The notes: generated from the sequence alone by a model not told the origin. A stretch of 64,000 bases of DNA from Dendrophyllia cribrosa (GCA_024195265.1 JAJLRJ010000013.1:8420832-8484831); one strand, 5' to 3'; numbered from the stretch's first letter, positions 22,874 to 33,535 are shown. A program made the numbers and translations.

Positions 22874-25800
22874 GGGGGGGTACCGGCAACATAATGCCGG
22901 AGGTAACCCTACGGTGGACAAGCAAAGCATCCCATCCAACAGGGAGTAGCAATAGTCTGGATAGTTTGCTCCGGTTTGCTCCGGCTGTGCGCCTTGTGGG
23001 CCTGCTGTGTCTCCTTTGTCTAATGTGCAACTTAAAATATCCTCCCCCCCCCCCCCCCCCCCCCCCACCCTCTCTCCCTCTCATCATTTTTCTACAGAAA
23101 GAGGCATTTTTTTGTTTCCAGAGCCTTCTTTTCTTGTGGGGTTTTTGATCGGGTCTCAGTAATTGTTTCGCCCACTAAGGCTATGTTCACACTTGGTGCC
23201 CGAGCACTAGTGCTTGGTCACCAGCACAAAATGGTGCTGTGTTCAGACACTGGGTACCCAAGATATCGACCTGTTCACATTCTGAGGGTACCAGGAAATT
23301 GTCGGTACGCAAAGCAGTGGTTCGTGGGTAAAGTGCCTCGGAACTAACGCAAAACGCGTGCACACTGGAAACCGGTGCCCACTTTAGTGCCCGAGTACAA
23401 GGTCTCGACCTTGTACTCGGGCACAGGCACCGTACCTGAATTCTGGCGTGGGTACTTGAAAAAAAGGTATGTTCACATTAGTGCCCAGCGATAATCGTAC
23501 TCGGGCACCGTGCTCGGGCACCAAGTATGAACTTAACCTAAGTCTGAGATGGGGTATACTTTTTCCGTTCAATTTTCGAATTAAATGTTTTGTCATTTTT
23601 TTCCGGTACATTTTTCATCTGGAACTGTGCCTGTGGAAGTTTCACTCGATTCAATGAGCGTGTATGGGTTTGACGTCTAATTCTGTCAATTTGTGTAAAC
23701 AAACCCCTTTTTTTTGTATAAAGAGCCTTTTACCAAATTTAACTGTTTGGTCTGAGGTGGGGTAGTGAAAATAGACATTTTAGTTCTGAGATGGGGTACG
23801 GGTTCTTAGGTCCCAGCGAAACACCCCTACCTAAAACATTGCGGAGTACCCGATTTCCTGTGCGATTCGGGTGCGACATTTGCTTTGAATTGCTGTGATT
23901 TCCCAAAAATCGCCGCCAAGTTGCATCAGGTTTCGAACATGTTCGAAAGCTCTGCGACATCGCGCGACAAATCGCGCCCAAATCGCACTGAAATCGCCGC
24001 CCGTTTACACATGCGATTTGAAGATGCAACTTGCGCGCGACAAAAATTGCATGGGCAAGTGCGACAAAAATTGCACGAAAAACCGCCTGTGTAAACGGGC
24101 CTTAAGGTGGAATGGCCACTGGCCGTTGATTTCACCTAAAACTACATTATGTGGTCAACCAACTAAATCCTGTTCGGGATCAGCTCAAACCGTCATCACA
24201 TGTTCGGATTGCAATTAGATAAAGAGTTAAGGTTCTCATAACGAAATGTAAACTGACATTTTCGGCCTGTTGAATTATCCGTTAAGGCATCCGAACAGAT
24301 CGAAAATTGGTAGCTGTGCATGACACAAATATCCTTTCAAACGGCATTTAATCGTCAAAAGAAACATGAAGATAACTTTCTAAAGCATTTGGTGAACTTA
24401 GCTCGTTGGGTGGCCATTAAGCAAACTTTTTGAATTTGCGCTCATGGTCATCACCACGTGCGATTTAGTAGACAATTGGCGTTCGCGCTAGTTCTTCTAT
24501 CTTTTTGCTGCCACACCGTGCTGACGAGACCCGACCAGGTCGAAACAGCTGTCCACGGTTGCATTTTGGCTTTCTTTTTGGCTCTGTCATGTCGTTGTCG
24601 CGTTAAATGTTCTACGTAGTATCAGCCTTGCTTTATACTTTGATTTTATCTCTATTTTTGGCTGACTAGATCTTCTCCAGATCCCACGTACACCAGCAGC
24701 ATTTTCGTTCGCGGTCCTTTGCTTCTTATTTGCTTAGAGACACTGTCCCGGTTGAGATATCGTGTTTTCATGATTATGACCAGGAACTGGCTGGCTTTAA
24801 GCTTACTTTGTTATCTTGAAATTGGAAGAGTGATAGAAAAACTAAACGCAACATACACATAACGGCCAGAAAGGTCAAAATTTCACAAGAATGGCAAGTT
24901 TGATTTCTTGACCACCTGTCAATAAATTAAATTTCATGAACTGTAATCCACTTCAATCCTTGCAATCCTGCACTTTTTCTCCAAACTACTGCTTTTGTTT
25001 TGCTCTATAGGATCTTTTTATCCAACTAAGTTGTATATTTGGTGGCATTTGGCGATATAACGTGGAAATAAGCTGAGCGAAATTATGCTATTTCAGCGGA
25101 ACAGTGTTCCTTTAACCTATATATATCCCACTTTATAATTCAACACATTGATACACTGCCCAAATATGGTCAAAAAGTTATCGATATACGCTATGTCTAC
25201 ATGGCGTATATCCAACGATAGAAGTAAATTTCCTATTTTGACAAGAGAATGCAAAAATGACGGACCGGCCTCGATATTTTTTCTTCAAACTGTGCTTTGT
25301 TATCAATGTGTTGAATTATAAAACTATTATTGTGCTCAAGCTTGCGTGATATCGCCCAATTTTAGCCGACGTGGCCTACGGCCACGTCGGCTAAGAATTA
25401 GGCGATATAACGCACGCTTTAGAGCTATAATAGTTAAATGTACGACGCAATAAGCTGGTTCCCACTAGCGACATAAGCGATGGAAGCGTAATCGGAATTG
25501 CAAGGAAGTTACGATCTGGTGGAAATCAAAACGACGTAAGAGGATAGTAGGCGACGGAAACAGAAACGGAATCGAAAAAAAAGGAAACCTGCTGATCTTT
25601 CCGATTCCGATTCCGTCGAGTTTCTGATTGCGATTCCGATTGCGACTCCATATTAATTGAAAGTGTCTGTTTTACATAGATCTGAGGAAAACGAAAACTA
25701 TGACCTGGTTAAGCGGGTTTTACTGGCCTCACAAGATGGACAAGATCTGACTTCTCTCGGAGTACAGCAAGCCGATATGCAGCCAGGAACCCTCGTGATA

Positions 25801-25944
25801 TTCTGTGGTCACAATTCCATGCATCGCGTGACACCAGTTCAAGGCAATACGTCACGCATTCTTGCCGTGCTGTCTTATGAACAGAAAGCGAACGTCCATT
25901 TGAATGAGTACACCAGGATGAAATTCTTTGGACGCTTACGTTGA
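22196..25944 (+). CDS. 2-oxoglutarate/Fe(II)-dependent oxygenase, two exons
   Basis: Exons 22196-22758 and 25680-25944 join AG|GT...AG|A to restore an Arg codon and give 275 residues with a stop. Seen: NWHFDRGEFAVTLLLQ with His160-x-Asp162, a Gly-rich GGGHFQY strand, and distal GHNSMHRVTPVQGNTSRI with His236 and Arg247. Together these are the iron triad and the 2-oxoglutarate-binding Arg of the jelly-roll fold. It resembles the HalD/BesD/ArpA-like oxygenases common in bacteria and fungi. The carbon-halogenating members replace the Asp with Gly; here Asp is kept, so hydroxylation is more likely than halogenation. The substrate is unknown. No signal peptide is visible, suggesting a cytosolic or nuclear protein. 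Confidence 0.9.
22831..22881. repeat. Poly-T followed by poly-G tract
   Basis: About 21 T then about 28 G, inside the oxygenase intron. A poly-C tract of about 24 bases follows at 23042-23066. Lengths of such runs are unreliable in assemblies. Confidence 0.9.
23174..23541. mobile_element. MITE with GGCTATGTTCACACTTGGTG-type ends
   Basis: Inverted ends around GTTCACACTTGGTGCCCGAG and CTCGGGCACCAAGTATGAAC, plus internal GTGCCCGAGTAC palindromes. Confidence 0.7.
23850..24110. mobile_element. MITE rich in CGCGACAAAT/AAATCGC words
   Basis: Internal inverted runs of AAATCGC and GCGATTT, ending CCGCCTGTGTAAACGGGCC. The ACGGGCCTTAA end resembles other elements here (45786). The left boundary is unclear. 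Confidence 0.5.
24740..25100. repeat. Dispersed transposon copy lacking the nested MITE
   Basis: Matches 1-640 (inverted) and 37080-37690, but without the GGCC-end insertion, so it shows the empty site CAATCCTGCAC. Confidence 0.75.
25130..25445. repeat. Repeat with perfect GCCGACGTGG hairpin
   Basis: ATTCAACACATTGAT ends and a TTAGCCGACGTGGCC/GGCCACGTCGGCTAA palindrome at 25364-25395. An inverted relative lies at 39930-40235. Confidence 0.75.
25450..25655. mobile_element. MITE fragment, CGATTCCGATTCCG-rich
   Basis: GCTGGTTCCCACTAGCGACATAAGCGATGG start and GATTCCG repeats match the element at 54488-54780 in inverted orientation. Confidence 0.65.
25680..25944 (+). CDS. Oxygenase exon 2 (distal His and Arg)
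   Basis: Acceptor TTTTACATAG precedes 25680. Encodes the second half of the double-stranded helix, including MQPGTLVIFCGHNSMHRVTP. The TGA at 25942-25944 ends the protein after FFGRLR. Confidence 0.9.
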
Positions 25945-26126
25945 GCTATATCATGATTGAAACTACCTCGTGAGGTAGTTTCAATCATGCTCAGAAGAAA
26001 CACTGATTCGCGCATGTGAACACTTTTCACAGTGAAACATGTTTCATTTGTGATCAGACTAGACATGTTTCGCGAGAATTTAGTTTTATCGACTGAGTCG
26101 ATAAGGTAAATTGACCACCGTAAAAA

Positions 26127-26175
26127 GATTCAAATAGCTGACGTTTCGAGCGCTAGCCCTTCGTCGGAGCGAATC
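26127..26175 (-). ncRNA. Hammerhead ribozyme-like motif, minus arm
   Basis: Mirror image of 26898-26946 with the same CCGACGA core change. Confidence 0.65.
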
Positions 26176-26265
26176 AAGGAATTGTGGGTAGTGTGTGGTT
26201 TTATATAGTAAGCGGTGGAGCTACGCTATTGGTGGAAATTTGGTGACGTGAAAAACAAATGTAGA

Positions 26266-26535
26266 TTAGTTGAATGAAAAGCGTTCGTTGATTCCGTGGG
26301 GTTTGAGAGTGCCGATTTGAAAGATGATTTTTTGTTCTAGGTTTTTACGGCTTTCTGTGTTACCCTGGTGTAGGGAAACGCCGCAGATTGTCATGTGTTG
26401 TTTAGAATGGTTAGTAAGATTAAAATGGCGCGCGACTGGTTTGGATGCGTCTTTGTCATTTTTTTCAACGTCTCGGAGATGTTCACGAAAACGGTCGCCC
26501 AGTCTCCTCCCTGTTTCGCCAATGTATATCTTTTT
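26266..26535 (-). pseudogene. Penelope-like GIY-YIG endonuclease C-terminus (minus arm)
   Basis: Exact mirror of 26538-26807 with the same 90 codons and the same stop. Equal sequence on both arms implies either a very recent origin or continuing gene conversion across the palindrome. Confidence 0.85.
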
Positions 26536-26537
26536 GC

Positions 26538-26807
26538 AAAAAGATATACATTGGCGAAACAGGGAGGAGACTGGGCGACCGTTTTCGTGAACATCTCCGA
26601 GACGTTGAAAAAAATGACAAAGACGCATCCAAACCAGTCGCGCGCCATTTTAATCTTACTAACCATTCTAAACAACACATGACAATCTGCGGCGTTTCCC
26701 TACACCAGGGTAACACAGAAAGCCGTAAAAACCTAGAACAAAAAATCATCTTTCAAATCGGCACTCTCAAACCCCACGGAATCAACGAACGCTTTTCATT
26801 CAACTAA
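26538..26807 (+). pseudogene. Penelope-like GIY-YIG endonuclease C-terminus (plus arm)
   Basis: From the palindrome centre the frame reads KKIYIGETGRRLGDRFREHL, then ARHFN and TLKPHGINERFSFN before the stop. The YIG half and the Arg and His/Glu positions of GIY-YIG nucleases are visible. The reverse transcriptase and the GIY half are missing, so it is a 5'-truncated relic. Confidence 0.85.
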
Positions 26808-26897
26808 TCTACATTTGTTTTTCACGTCACCAAATTTCCACCAATAGCGTAGCTCCACCGCTTACTATATAAAACCACACACTACCCACAATTCCTT

Positions 26898-26946
26898 GAT
26901 TCGCTCCGACGAAGGGCTAGCGCTCGAAACGTCAGCTATTTGAATC
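26898..26946 (+). ncRNA. Hammerhead ribozyme-like motif, plus arm
   Basis: Stem I pairs GATTC/GAATC and GCT/AGC. The core is CCGACGA, stem II GGGC-TAGC-GCTC, then GAAA, a self-complementary ACGT stem III and C17 at 26933. The canonical CUGANGA has U4 changed to C, which should lower or abolish activity. Hammerheads are known in Penelope-like element ends. The mirror copy is at 26127-26175 on the minus strand. Confidence 0.65.
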
Positions 26947-27000
26947 TTTTTACGGTGGTCAATTTACCTTATCGACTCAGTCGATAAAACTAAATTCTCG

Positions 27001-27470
27001 TGTTTCATCCCCCCACCGACGCAGCACCACAGTTTCTCTAGAAACTAACCCCATTCATTTGTAGACATGTTTCGCCCTACTATAGTTGCCAGCATATACA
27101 TTTATCTCCACCAATATTGTATCATTGTAAATACTGTTTCTTTTTTGTCTCTTTGGCTGAACATCACTAACTTTAGGACAAAGATCATTCGCTTATAGGG
27201 GCAGTACGCAGCTCTTACAAGGTCTTCTCTGATTTGCTGAGAAAAAAATAGAACAAACAATGGACCCCTAGCCCTGAAAACAATAGAGCTGCGTGAAACC
27301 CAGGTCCAATGAAATTAGAGGTTGTAAAGAGCTGCGTGGTATCTGCGCTTATAAGGGTGTCAAGATCTGTAACTCACTTGGGAAGCTGACCTGATTGTTA
27401 GAGCAGACCTTTAGCCAGCCATACTTTTTAACTCGTGAATACACGAAGCGTTGAACGAGTTATAACATTG
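27001..27470. other. Intergenic, Penelope tail then no recognised gene
   Basis: 27001-27060 continues the element tail (CCCCACCGACGCAGCACC). The rest shows repeated GAGCTGCGT words near 27200-27330 but no coding signal. Confidence 0.5.
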
Positions 27471-27930
27471 ATCGATCGCTCAATCGGCTGTTAACATTGA
27501 GCCCGCGATTTGCGAGGGTCACCTGTCTTACCCATGGAGCGTAGGGGAGGGTGAGGGAAAGGTGGAGCAAAACGTATAGGAGAGGGGAGGGTCGGTGGAC
27601 ATTGAGCCCACGATATGTAGTGGTCACCTGGGGACATGGGGACGGTGTTGGAGGGTGGAGGATTGGACGCAGAGGATGGGTGGGGGGGGAGGGGTCGGTG
27701 AAGAAAACATCTAGGAGAGGGGAGGATAAGAACGTTTCTTATTCACGAGTTGGCTCATTCGCCACTTTAGAAACGAGAAGGAAACTGGGCCGAGTGAACT
27801 TTCGCAACGACTTCTGGGACTGTTACTGGGGACAGAGACAAAAGAAGCGTCCCCTGTAACGATCCCAGAAGTCGTTGCGAAAGTTCACTCGGCCCAGTTT
27901 CTTTCTCGTTTCTAAAGTAGCGAATTGGAG
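27470..27930. repeat. G-rich family copy and 170-bp hairpin
   Basis: 27470-27740 holds GTTAACATTGAGCCCGCG and G-rich units of the 10541 family. 27752-27923 is a palindrome whose arms contain AACTTTCGCAACGACTTCTG and its complement. Confidence 0.7.
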
Positions 27931-28496
27931 CCTTTGATTAATTGTAGCCTTTAATTGTAGTTCCGTTAGCTTTAATTAATTTAATTCATTAATCAGGTTA
28001 TATTTAGCATTAGAATGTTGACTTGTTATTGTAAACAGTCGTTGAAAAGCCCCTTTGGGAATTCTATTAAAGATATGTATATGTAAAGAATACAGATATG
28101 ATGTAATACACCTTATTCCAAAATGGCGGGCAATTTATTATTCTTTTGTATGCAATTCAATTAGCCCTCTTTGCCTCATTTTCGCGTGAAAATTCTGTTG
28201 TATTTTGCACATGCTGACGAGGCAGAAAGGGCTAATTAACATATAATGCGGGGAATACATTAAAAATATTTGCATTTGAAAAGATTCCCACGCATGAGCC
28301 TCGACTGCAAGCTAGTTCCAGTTCAATACCGAGAATACGAATATTGTCTATTCTTGAAACCAACGTGCAAGATATAAGCTAATTATGTTTTGAATTATAG
28401 CGATGTACATTAAACCATAAACCAAAATTCAACTGGAAACAGTCATTGTTAAACTAATGTTCTCTTCTTATGGTGCTTTTAAATTGAGTGTCTAAA
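27931..28496. other. Intergenic, no gene recognised
   Basis: AT-rich. Inverted words TTAGCCCTCTTTGCCTC and GAGGCAGAAAGGGCTAA at 28160-28235, then a half copy of the 13490 inverted repeat. Confidence 0.5.
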
Positions 28497-29990
28497 CTAA
28501 TTTTGCGATTGCTTTGGTTTTGTATTACTACGCTTTGTGATTGGCTAAAAAAAATCTCGCGCCATTTTCTCAACCAATCAGAACCAAAACCGAAACCAAC
28601 CGTAACTTGCTAGCCTGCAGAACAGGCGTTATTTTTTTAAGAGTTACAGGTGAGCGCGGCAGGCGAGCGCGGAGCGCGAAGGGGGAGAAAAAAATAACGC
28701 CTGTCCGCACACCATTGTTTGTGCCCTTCCGCCGCCATACACACCCCCAAATCACCAACCAATCATAACGCAAAACGGCCTATTTTGGCCCCATATGGTG
28801 CGAGAACCAAACCGTCCACCGGCGAAGGTATAAAATTTCCTGATGGTTCTGCGCCGAACATACGCCAGCTACTCAAAAGAAAGCATTTGCAGAAGACTTG
28901 CAGATTCTGGTGTCCGAAACTGTGAAGCGTTCCAGTTCTGTGACAAGTTTTCGGCAACCCATTAGGGAAGACTGTAAAGGAGCCAAGATCTGTGAAATTT
29001 TATCCGAGCTTGGACTTCATGTCGAAGAGTCACACGCGTAAAATGGCAAGCACGCCCGACTTTACATGTAACCTTATGCTTTTTAATGCCATTTGCTCCT
29101 TCTATTTGTTTTGAACGAGTGTACATTTAGCTTGTTTTGGAGGATTTTGGTGCTGACCGATTGAACTTTTGTAAAAAATGCCGCGTGCATGCAATGGACG
29201 GAAGTTGTGATTTCCTGTAGTTTTTGTTCTCGATAAATTATGAGCATTGTTTTTTTTCATTGCGGTTAGAGTGTTGCTTTCGGCATGTTAGTTATATATA
29301 CGAAAGATTTTCACTTCTTCTTCTCTGAAATGACAGGATCTGAAATGAGATGTCGCCCTTGCATGTCTATCTTCTATCTTGCCATGTTTTTGTCACGCTG
29401 GGCCCAGCTGCAGCTATTTTAGTTTTCGTAGGAATTGTCACGAAAATCGATCTGTAGATTCAAGCTTAGCAGAGAGAGATGTAGCTTTAAAAGTTAGCCA
29501 TTCATTTTGTAGAGAATTTAAGTTTACGTGAGGTTTGTGAATTGAAGTTTACGTGAGCTGTGATTTTATTATTGGTTCCGCTTCGCCGGTCTAGTGTCTG
29601 TTTTGTTTACGCCATTATTATGTGTCATACCATTATGATCACATGATATCGAGCAACCAATTGGATAGCCGCGTTCATATATGAACGCCGGAACAGCACG
29701 AACAATGGTGTGCGGACAGGCGTTATTTTTTTCTCCCCTCGCGCTCCGCGCTCGCCTCGCGCTTCGCGTTCGCCTCGCGCTTCGCGTTCGCCTGCCGCGC
29801 TCGCCTGAAACGCTTAAAAAATAACGTCTGTTCTGCAGGCTATAACTTGCCGGCACGCGTTTTCCCGCGCTTGGCGCCGGCAACAGTTCTTTCAGTTCTG
29901 ATTGGTTCATTGGATTGTCTGTGTCTGTTGTGATTGGCCAGAGTGATTACTTTAGTTTTCGGTTTTACGACATTCGAGTGAAAAGTGCTC
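28497..29990 (-). mobile_element. 280-bp MITE copy split by a 1.2-kb insertion
   Basis: MITE sequence up to 28610 (TTTGTGATTGGC, CTCGCGCCA) resumes at 29843 (TAACTTGCCGGCACGCG) and runs to about 29990. Confidence 0.75.
28611..29842. mobile_element. hAT-type element, exact 8-bp TAACTTGC duplication
   Basis: Ends TAGCCTGCAGAAC and GTTCTGCAGGCTA, with longer arms through GGCGTTATTTTTTT. TAACTTGC flanks both sides (28603-28610, 29843-29850). An 8-bp duplication is typical of hAT elements. No intact transposase; 28787-29037 has coding-like sequence in two frames. Confidence 0.8.
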
Positions 29991-30205
29991 TTTTTAAACA
30001 TATGTTAAAATTCAACATTTTATCTGGTGCCTAAAACACAATGTGTGAAAATATTTTAATTCCCAACTTTAATCTGTAAATTTATAAAATAATTCAATTA
30101 GCCATTAGCCATAAAGTTCAAACATTTTTAAATATTTTCATATATTGTATTTTAGACACCAGATAATTTGCTTTGAAAATGTTGTATTAAAATGGCCAAT
30201 TAATA
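29990..30205. repeat. TATCTGGTGCCTAAAACACAA inverted-repeat element
   Basis: Inverted words around ATCTGGTGCCTAAAACACAAT and TTAGACACCAGATAA. Relatives at 31610-31820 and 32140-32220. Confidence 0.65.
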
Positions 30206-30358
30206 TTTACAGTCAGTCCTCTGTTAAGCGGTCATTTATCAAATCCCCCGGAAATCGCTACCAATATTATCTGTAAATTTGACCTCTTTTAAGCGGACGC
30301 GGTCACCGCGGTTTAGATTTCCCAATTGGCGAATTCTATTGTATTTCACCTCTATTAA

Positions 30359-30904
30359 GCCCTGTTTATACAGAGCACGACCACGAACGCGAACGCGGCG
30401 TTCGCATTGGATTGCGTATAAGCAATTTGTATGAATCCGTTTATACCAAAAGCGACCACGAACGCGTCTGGAAATAGGTTCGTGCGGAAAGTCGCAGAGA
30501 TTGCCGCAAGAGCGAATTTTTATGCGATGATCGCACGCACTATTTCTTGTCAACCAATCAGTTCTTTTGTTTTCGTGTAACTCGTCCCAGGAGACAGGCG
30601 GTACGCGTACAAAATTTGACTTTGTAGCGCACTGGTTGACAACATGTCGGACAAAACTGAACTGCTAATTGTGGAATTAATTTTACGACAAAGGCTGTCG
30701 TGATTTCAAAGACGCGGAGAAAAAGAAAAATGAGGCGTTTGCTGCCATTTTCATCAGACGGTGCGTGGCAGCACACATTGCGGCTGTCACAGCCCAAATT
30801 ACCGCGTTATGTATGAACGGTGGTTCGTGCGAACTTTCGAGCGGAAAGTCGCAATGGTCGCGTTCGTGGTCGTGGCCGTGGTCGCGCTCTGTATAAACAG
30901 GCCC
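30359..30904. mobile_element. 546-bp TTAA element with GCCCTGTTTATACAGAGC ends
   Basis: Inverted ends GCCCTGTTTATACAGAGC and its complement, plus GACCACGAACGCG repeats. TTAA at 30355-30358 and 30905-30908. Contains a decayed MADF-like coding relic. Confidence 0.78.
30644..30797 (+). pseudogene. MADF/Myb-SANT-like DNA-binding relic, frameshifted
   Basis: ATG then MSDKTELLIVELI, followed after a frame change by FYDKGCRDFKDAEKKKNEAF, the pattern of a MADF domain start (LIxLVxxxPxLYDxxxxDYKD). The frame change and its small size mark it as a relic of a transposon-encoded protein. Confidence 0.55.
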
Positions 30905-30925
30905 TTAAACGGTCACCTAGTTTAA

Positions 30926-32367
30926 TGGTCAGTAAAAACTTTTATTTGCACTACACAAAATGAGTAACTTGCTTCACGAAATTAAACTACGCGACCACAA
31001 AACACAGACAACCATAAGTATTTTTTTCGTTTCATGTTGAATGTGGTGGGAAAATTTTGATGATGCATTTCCCTTACGAACAACATTATAAAATCCGATA
31101 GCCAGGCATTAACTTGTTTGGAAATACAATTACTTATCGCGTTCGAAGAACGCAATCCTAATTTCGTGTTGGTTGTCCTGTGGTTTATGTGCAGTAAAAT
31201 TTGAGATTTTTGGTGGCCGGTCTTCCAAATGGCCGCCCCTATTGGTTTTTTTCAGGGGCTCATTTCCGCCGGAAATTCCTTCGAACGCGTCTCCATAATC
31301 TGTGATGCAGTAATACTGCTAGTAATAATTTCTATTTATCATATTTAACGCGGGCGTCCGATTTTGTTTATCACTAGTATGATTTAAGACCGAATTGGAC
31401 TCCAATTAGTCCTATTACCATTATGAATTGTACTTCACTCAATCCAATATTACTATCACTTAAAAAAAAATGTTTTGTCAACGTACCTATTTCCTGTTCA
31501 GAACAAACTATACATCATTTCTTCTCAAAAACCAACATTTCTAAATTCCAATTCGATCTGAGCTCCGAGAGAGAGAGTTTTGATTTATCTTCCATTTTTT
31601 AATTTTATTTTTAATACAACATTTTCAAGGCATATTATCTGGTTTCTAAAACACAATATCTGAAATATTAAATTTTGAACTTTATAGCTAATGGCTAATT
31701 AAAATAATTTGTAAATTTACAGATTAAAGTTGGGAATTGAAATATTTTCACATATTGTGTTTTAGGCACCAGATAATATGCTTTGAAAATGTTGTATTTT
31801 AACATATGTTGAAAAAGAGCACTTTTCACTCGAATGTCGAATGTCGAATTATTAATTCAATTAGCGATTTCCCAAAGTACGTTTGACGTTTTGTATTTAA
31901 ATTTAAAATTTAAATGATAATAAAGAACAACATTTAAGTGAACACTTTTGCTAAAATGGTTAATTAATTACAGTATGTCACAGAACTAATTACATCAATT
32001 AGAATACTCAGTTAATTACCAAGTAACAGTTAAGAGCTAATTAATTAAGAGCTAATTACTTTATTACGAACGGAACATCTAAACAATGGTGCAGTAGCAT
32101 TTTATAGAATTATCCACAACAATTTTTAAATCTTTTTTTCATACAATATTTTAAAAGCATATTATCTGGTGTCTAAAACACAATATATGAAAATATTTAA
32201 ATTATGAACTTTAATTGTTTTTTAAATTATTAATTTAAATAGCCATTTCGCGAAGTCCGTTTAAAGTTTTGTATTTAAATTTAAATGATAATAAAGAACA
32301 TTTTGCATTTTGCTTTTGCCAAAATCGTTAATTAATTACAGTGTATCACAACTAATTACACCAATTA
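30926..32367. other. Intergenic, AT-rich with element relatives
   Basis: Relatives of the 29990 element at 31610-31820 and 32140-32220, repeated TTAATTA words, and a short match to the 15000 repeat at 31380-31435. No gene seen. Confidence 0.5.
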
Positions 32368-32651
32368 GAGCAGTTTCAATTGAGTTTCAAAAGTAATTAC
32401 ACAGTTGCTTTGGTTTTTCATTGCTACGCTTTGTGATTGGCTAAAAAAATCTCGCGCCAGTTTCTCGACCAATCAGAAGTAAAACCAAAACCAATCGTGA
32501 CTTGCTCGCACGCGTTTTCCCGCGCTTGGCGCCGCCGACATGTAATTGCTTCCAGCTCTGATTGGTTCATTGGATTATTTACGACTGCTGTGATTGGTCA
32601 GAGCAATTACTTTGGTTTTGGTTTTACCACACTCAATTGAAAACTGCTCTT
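32368..32651 (-). mobile_element. 280-bp MITE family, intact copy 2
   Basis: Ends AGAGCAGTTTCAATTGAG and CTCAATTGAAAACTGCTCT; full interior with CGCGCTTGGCGCCGCCGACA. Opposite orientation to 4832-5115. Confidence 0.82.
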
Positions 32652-32665
32652 AAATGCTCAGTTAG

Positions 32666-32828
32666 GGCCTGGTCGCACTACAGTCAAAAACAAAAATTAG
32701 CCCGTGCAAAAATCGAGGAAAACAAAAGAAACCGCTCCGGTGGGACACGCCTTTTGTGGAATGTTTTTGTTTTTATGTCATTTTGCACGGGCCAATTTTT
32801 GTTTTTGACTGACGTGCGACCAGGCCCT
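32666..32828. mobile_element. MITE with GGGCCTGGTCGCAC ends
   Basis: Inverted ends GGGCCTGGTCGCAC and GTGCGACCAGGCCC, inner arms GTCAAAAACAAAAATT and AATTTTTGTTTTTGAC. Confidence 0.8.
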
Positions 32829-33176
32829 TAATTACCAATTATCGGTTTAGAGCTAATTAGTTAAATTAATTTAGAGCTAATTTCTTTATTACGAGTGGCA
32901 TGAACATGTAAACAATGGCACAGTAGTGATCATAATGTTTTTCTTGTGATTTCTGATAACTCAATGCGGTTGTTTTGACAAAACTAATCCAGCTATGCAC
33001 TAATTTGCAATTTATTCTCTGCTAACTTTTCGGCTGCCATCATCCAGTTAATTACTGACAATTATAAACATTAATTACATATCTGAACTCTTACTAACTC
33101 GGTGTAATTTACATAATTACAGTTAATTACGGGGCTAAACACTACATTTATAGCGAAAGTTATAAATACGTACTAA
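32829..33176. other. Intergenic, AT-rich
   Basis: Repeated AATTAGTTAAATTAA-like words; no coding sequence or structured repeat recognised. Confidence 0.4.
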
Positions 33177-33535
33177 CTGCAGTGATTACGTTTTAGCGCA
33201 ATTTGGCGGCGAATGATTTCCTTAAACAGCCTTAATCAATTAGTACGCTATGCATTGCACAATATAAGTATAGATGCATGACGTACTAAACTGCAGTGAT
33301 TTCGTTTTAGCGCAATTTGGCGGCGAATGATTTCCTTAAACAGCCTTAATTAATTAATTAATTAATTAATTAATTAGTATGCTATGCATTGCTTTGCACA
33401 ATATAAGTATAGATGCATGACGTACTAAACTGCAGTGATTACGTTTTAGCGCAATTTGGCGGCGAATGATTTCCTTAAACAGCCTTATAATTAAATAATT
33501 AGTACGCTATGCATTGCACAATATATGTAGATGTA
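33177..33535 (+). repeat. Three tandem 114-139-bp units upstream of an ORF
   Basis: CTGCAGTGATT starts units at 33177, 33291 and 33430. Each has GCGCAATTTGGCGGCGAATGA and TGCACAATATAAGTATAGATG. The second is lengthened by an ATTA run. GGCGGCGAA resembles an E2F-type site and AATATAAGTA a TATA-like element; function is inference. Confidence 0.85.

Larger units (their letters stand above)
26073..27000. mobile_element. 928-bp palindrome: two head-to-head truncated Penelope-like elements
   Basis: Arms of 464 bp are mirror images about 26536.5 with no spacer; every reading frame on one strand reappears on the other at coordinates summing to 53073. Each arm, read outward, holds the C-terminal half of a GIY-YIG endonuclease, a 3' UTR, a hammerhead-like motif and the tail TTACGGTGGTCAATTTACC. 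Penelope-like elements often occur as 5'-truncated inverted pairs, but a loss at exactly the same base with identical arms is unusual. Confidence 0.9.
30205..30925. mobile_element. Pogo-like remnant carrying a TTAA element
   Basis: CAGTCAGTCCTCTGTTAAGCGG at 30211 and AAACGGTCACCTAGTTTAATGG at 30907 are pieces of a CAGT-end element, split by the element at 30359-30904. Confidence 0.5.

Noticed and set aside
26324..26749. Additional frames antisense to the GIY-YIG relics
   Set aside because: Mirror-image shadows inside the palindrome; no domain.
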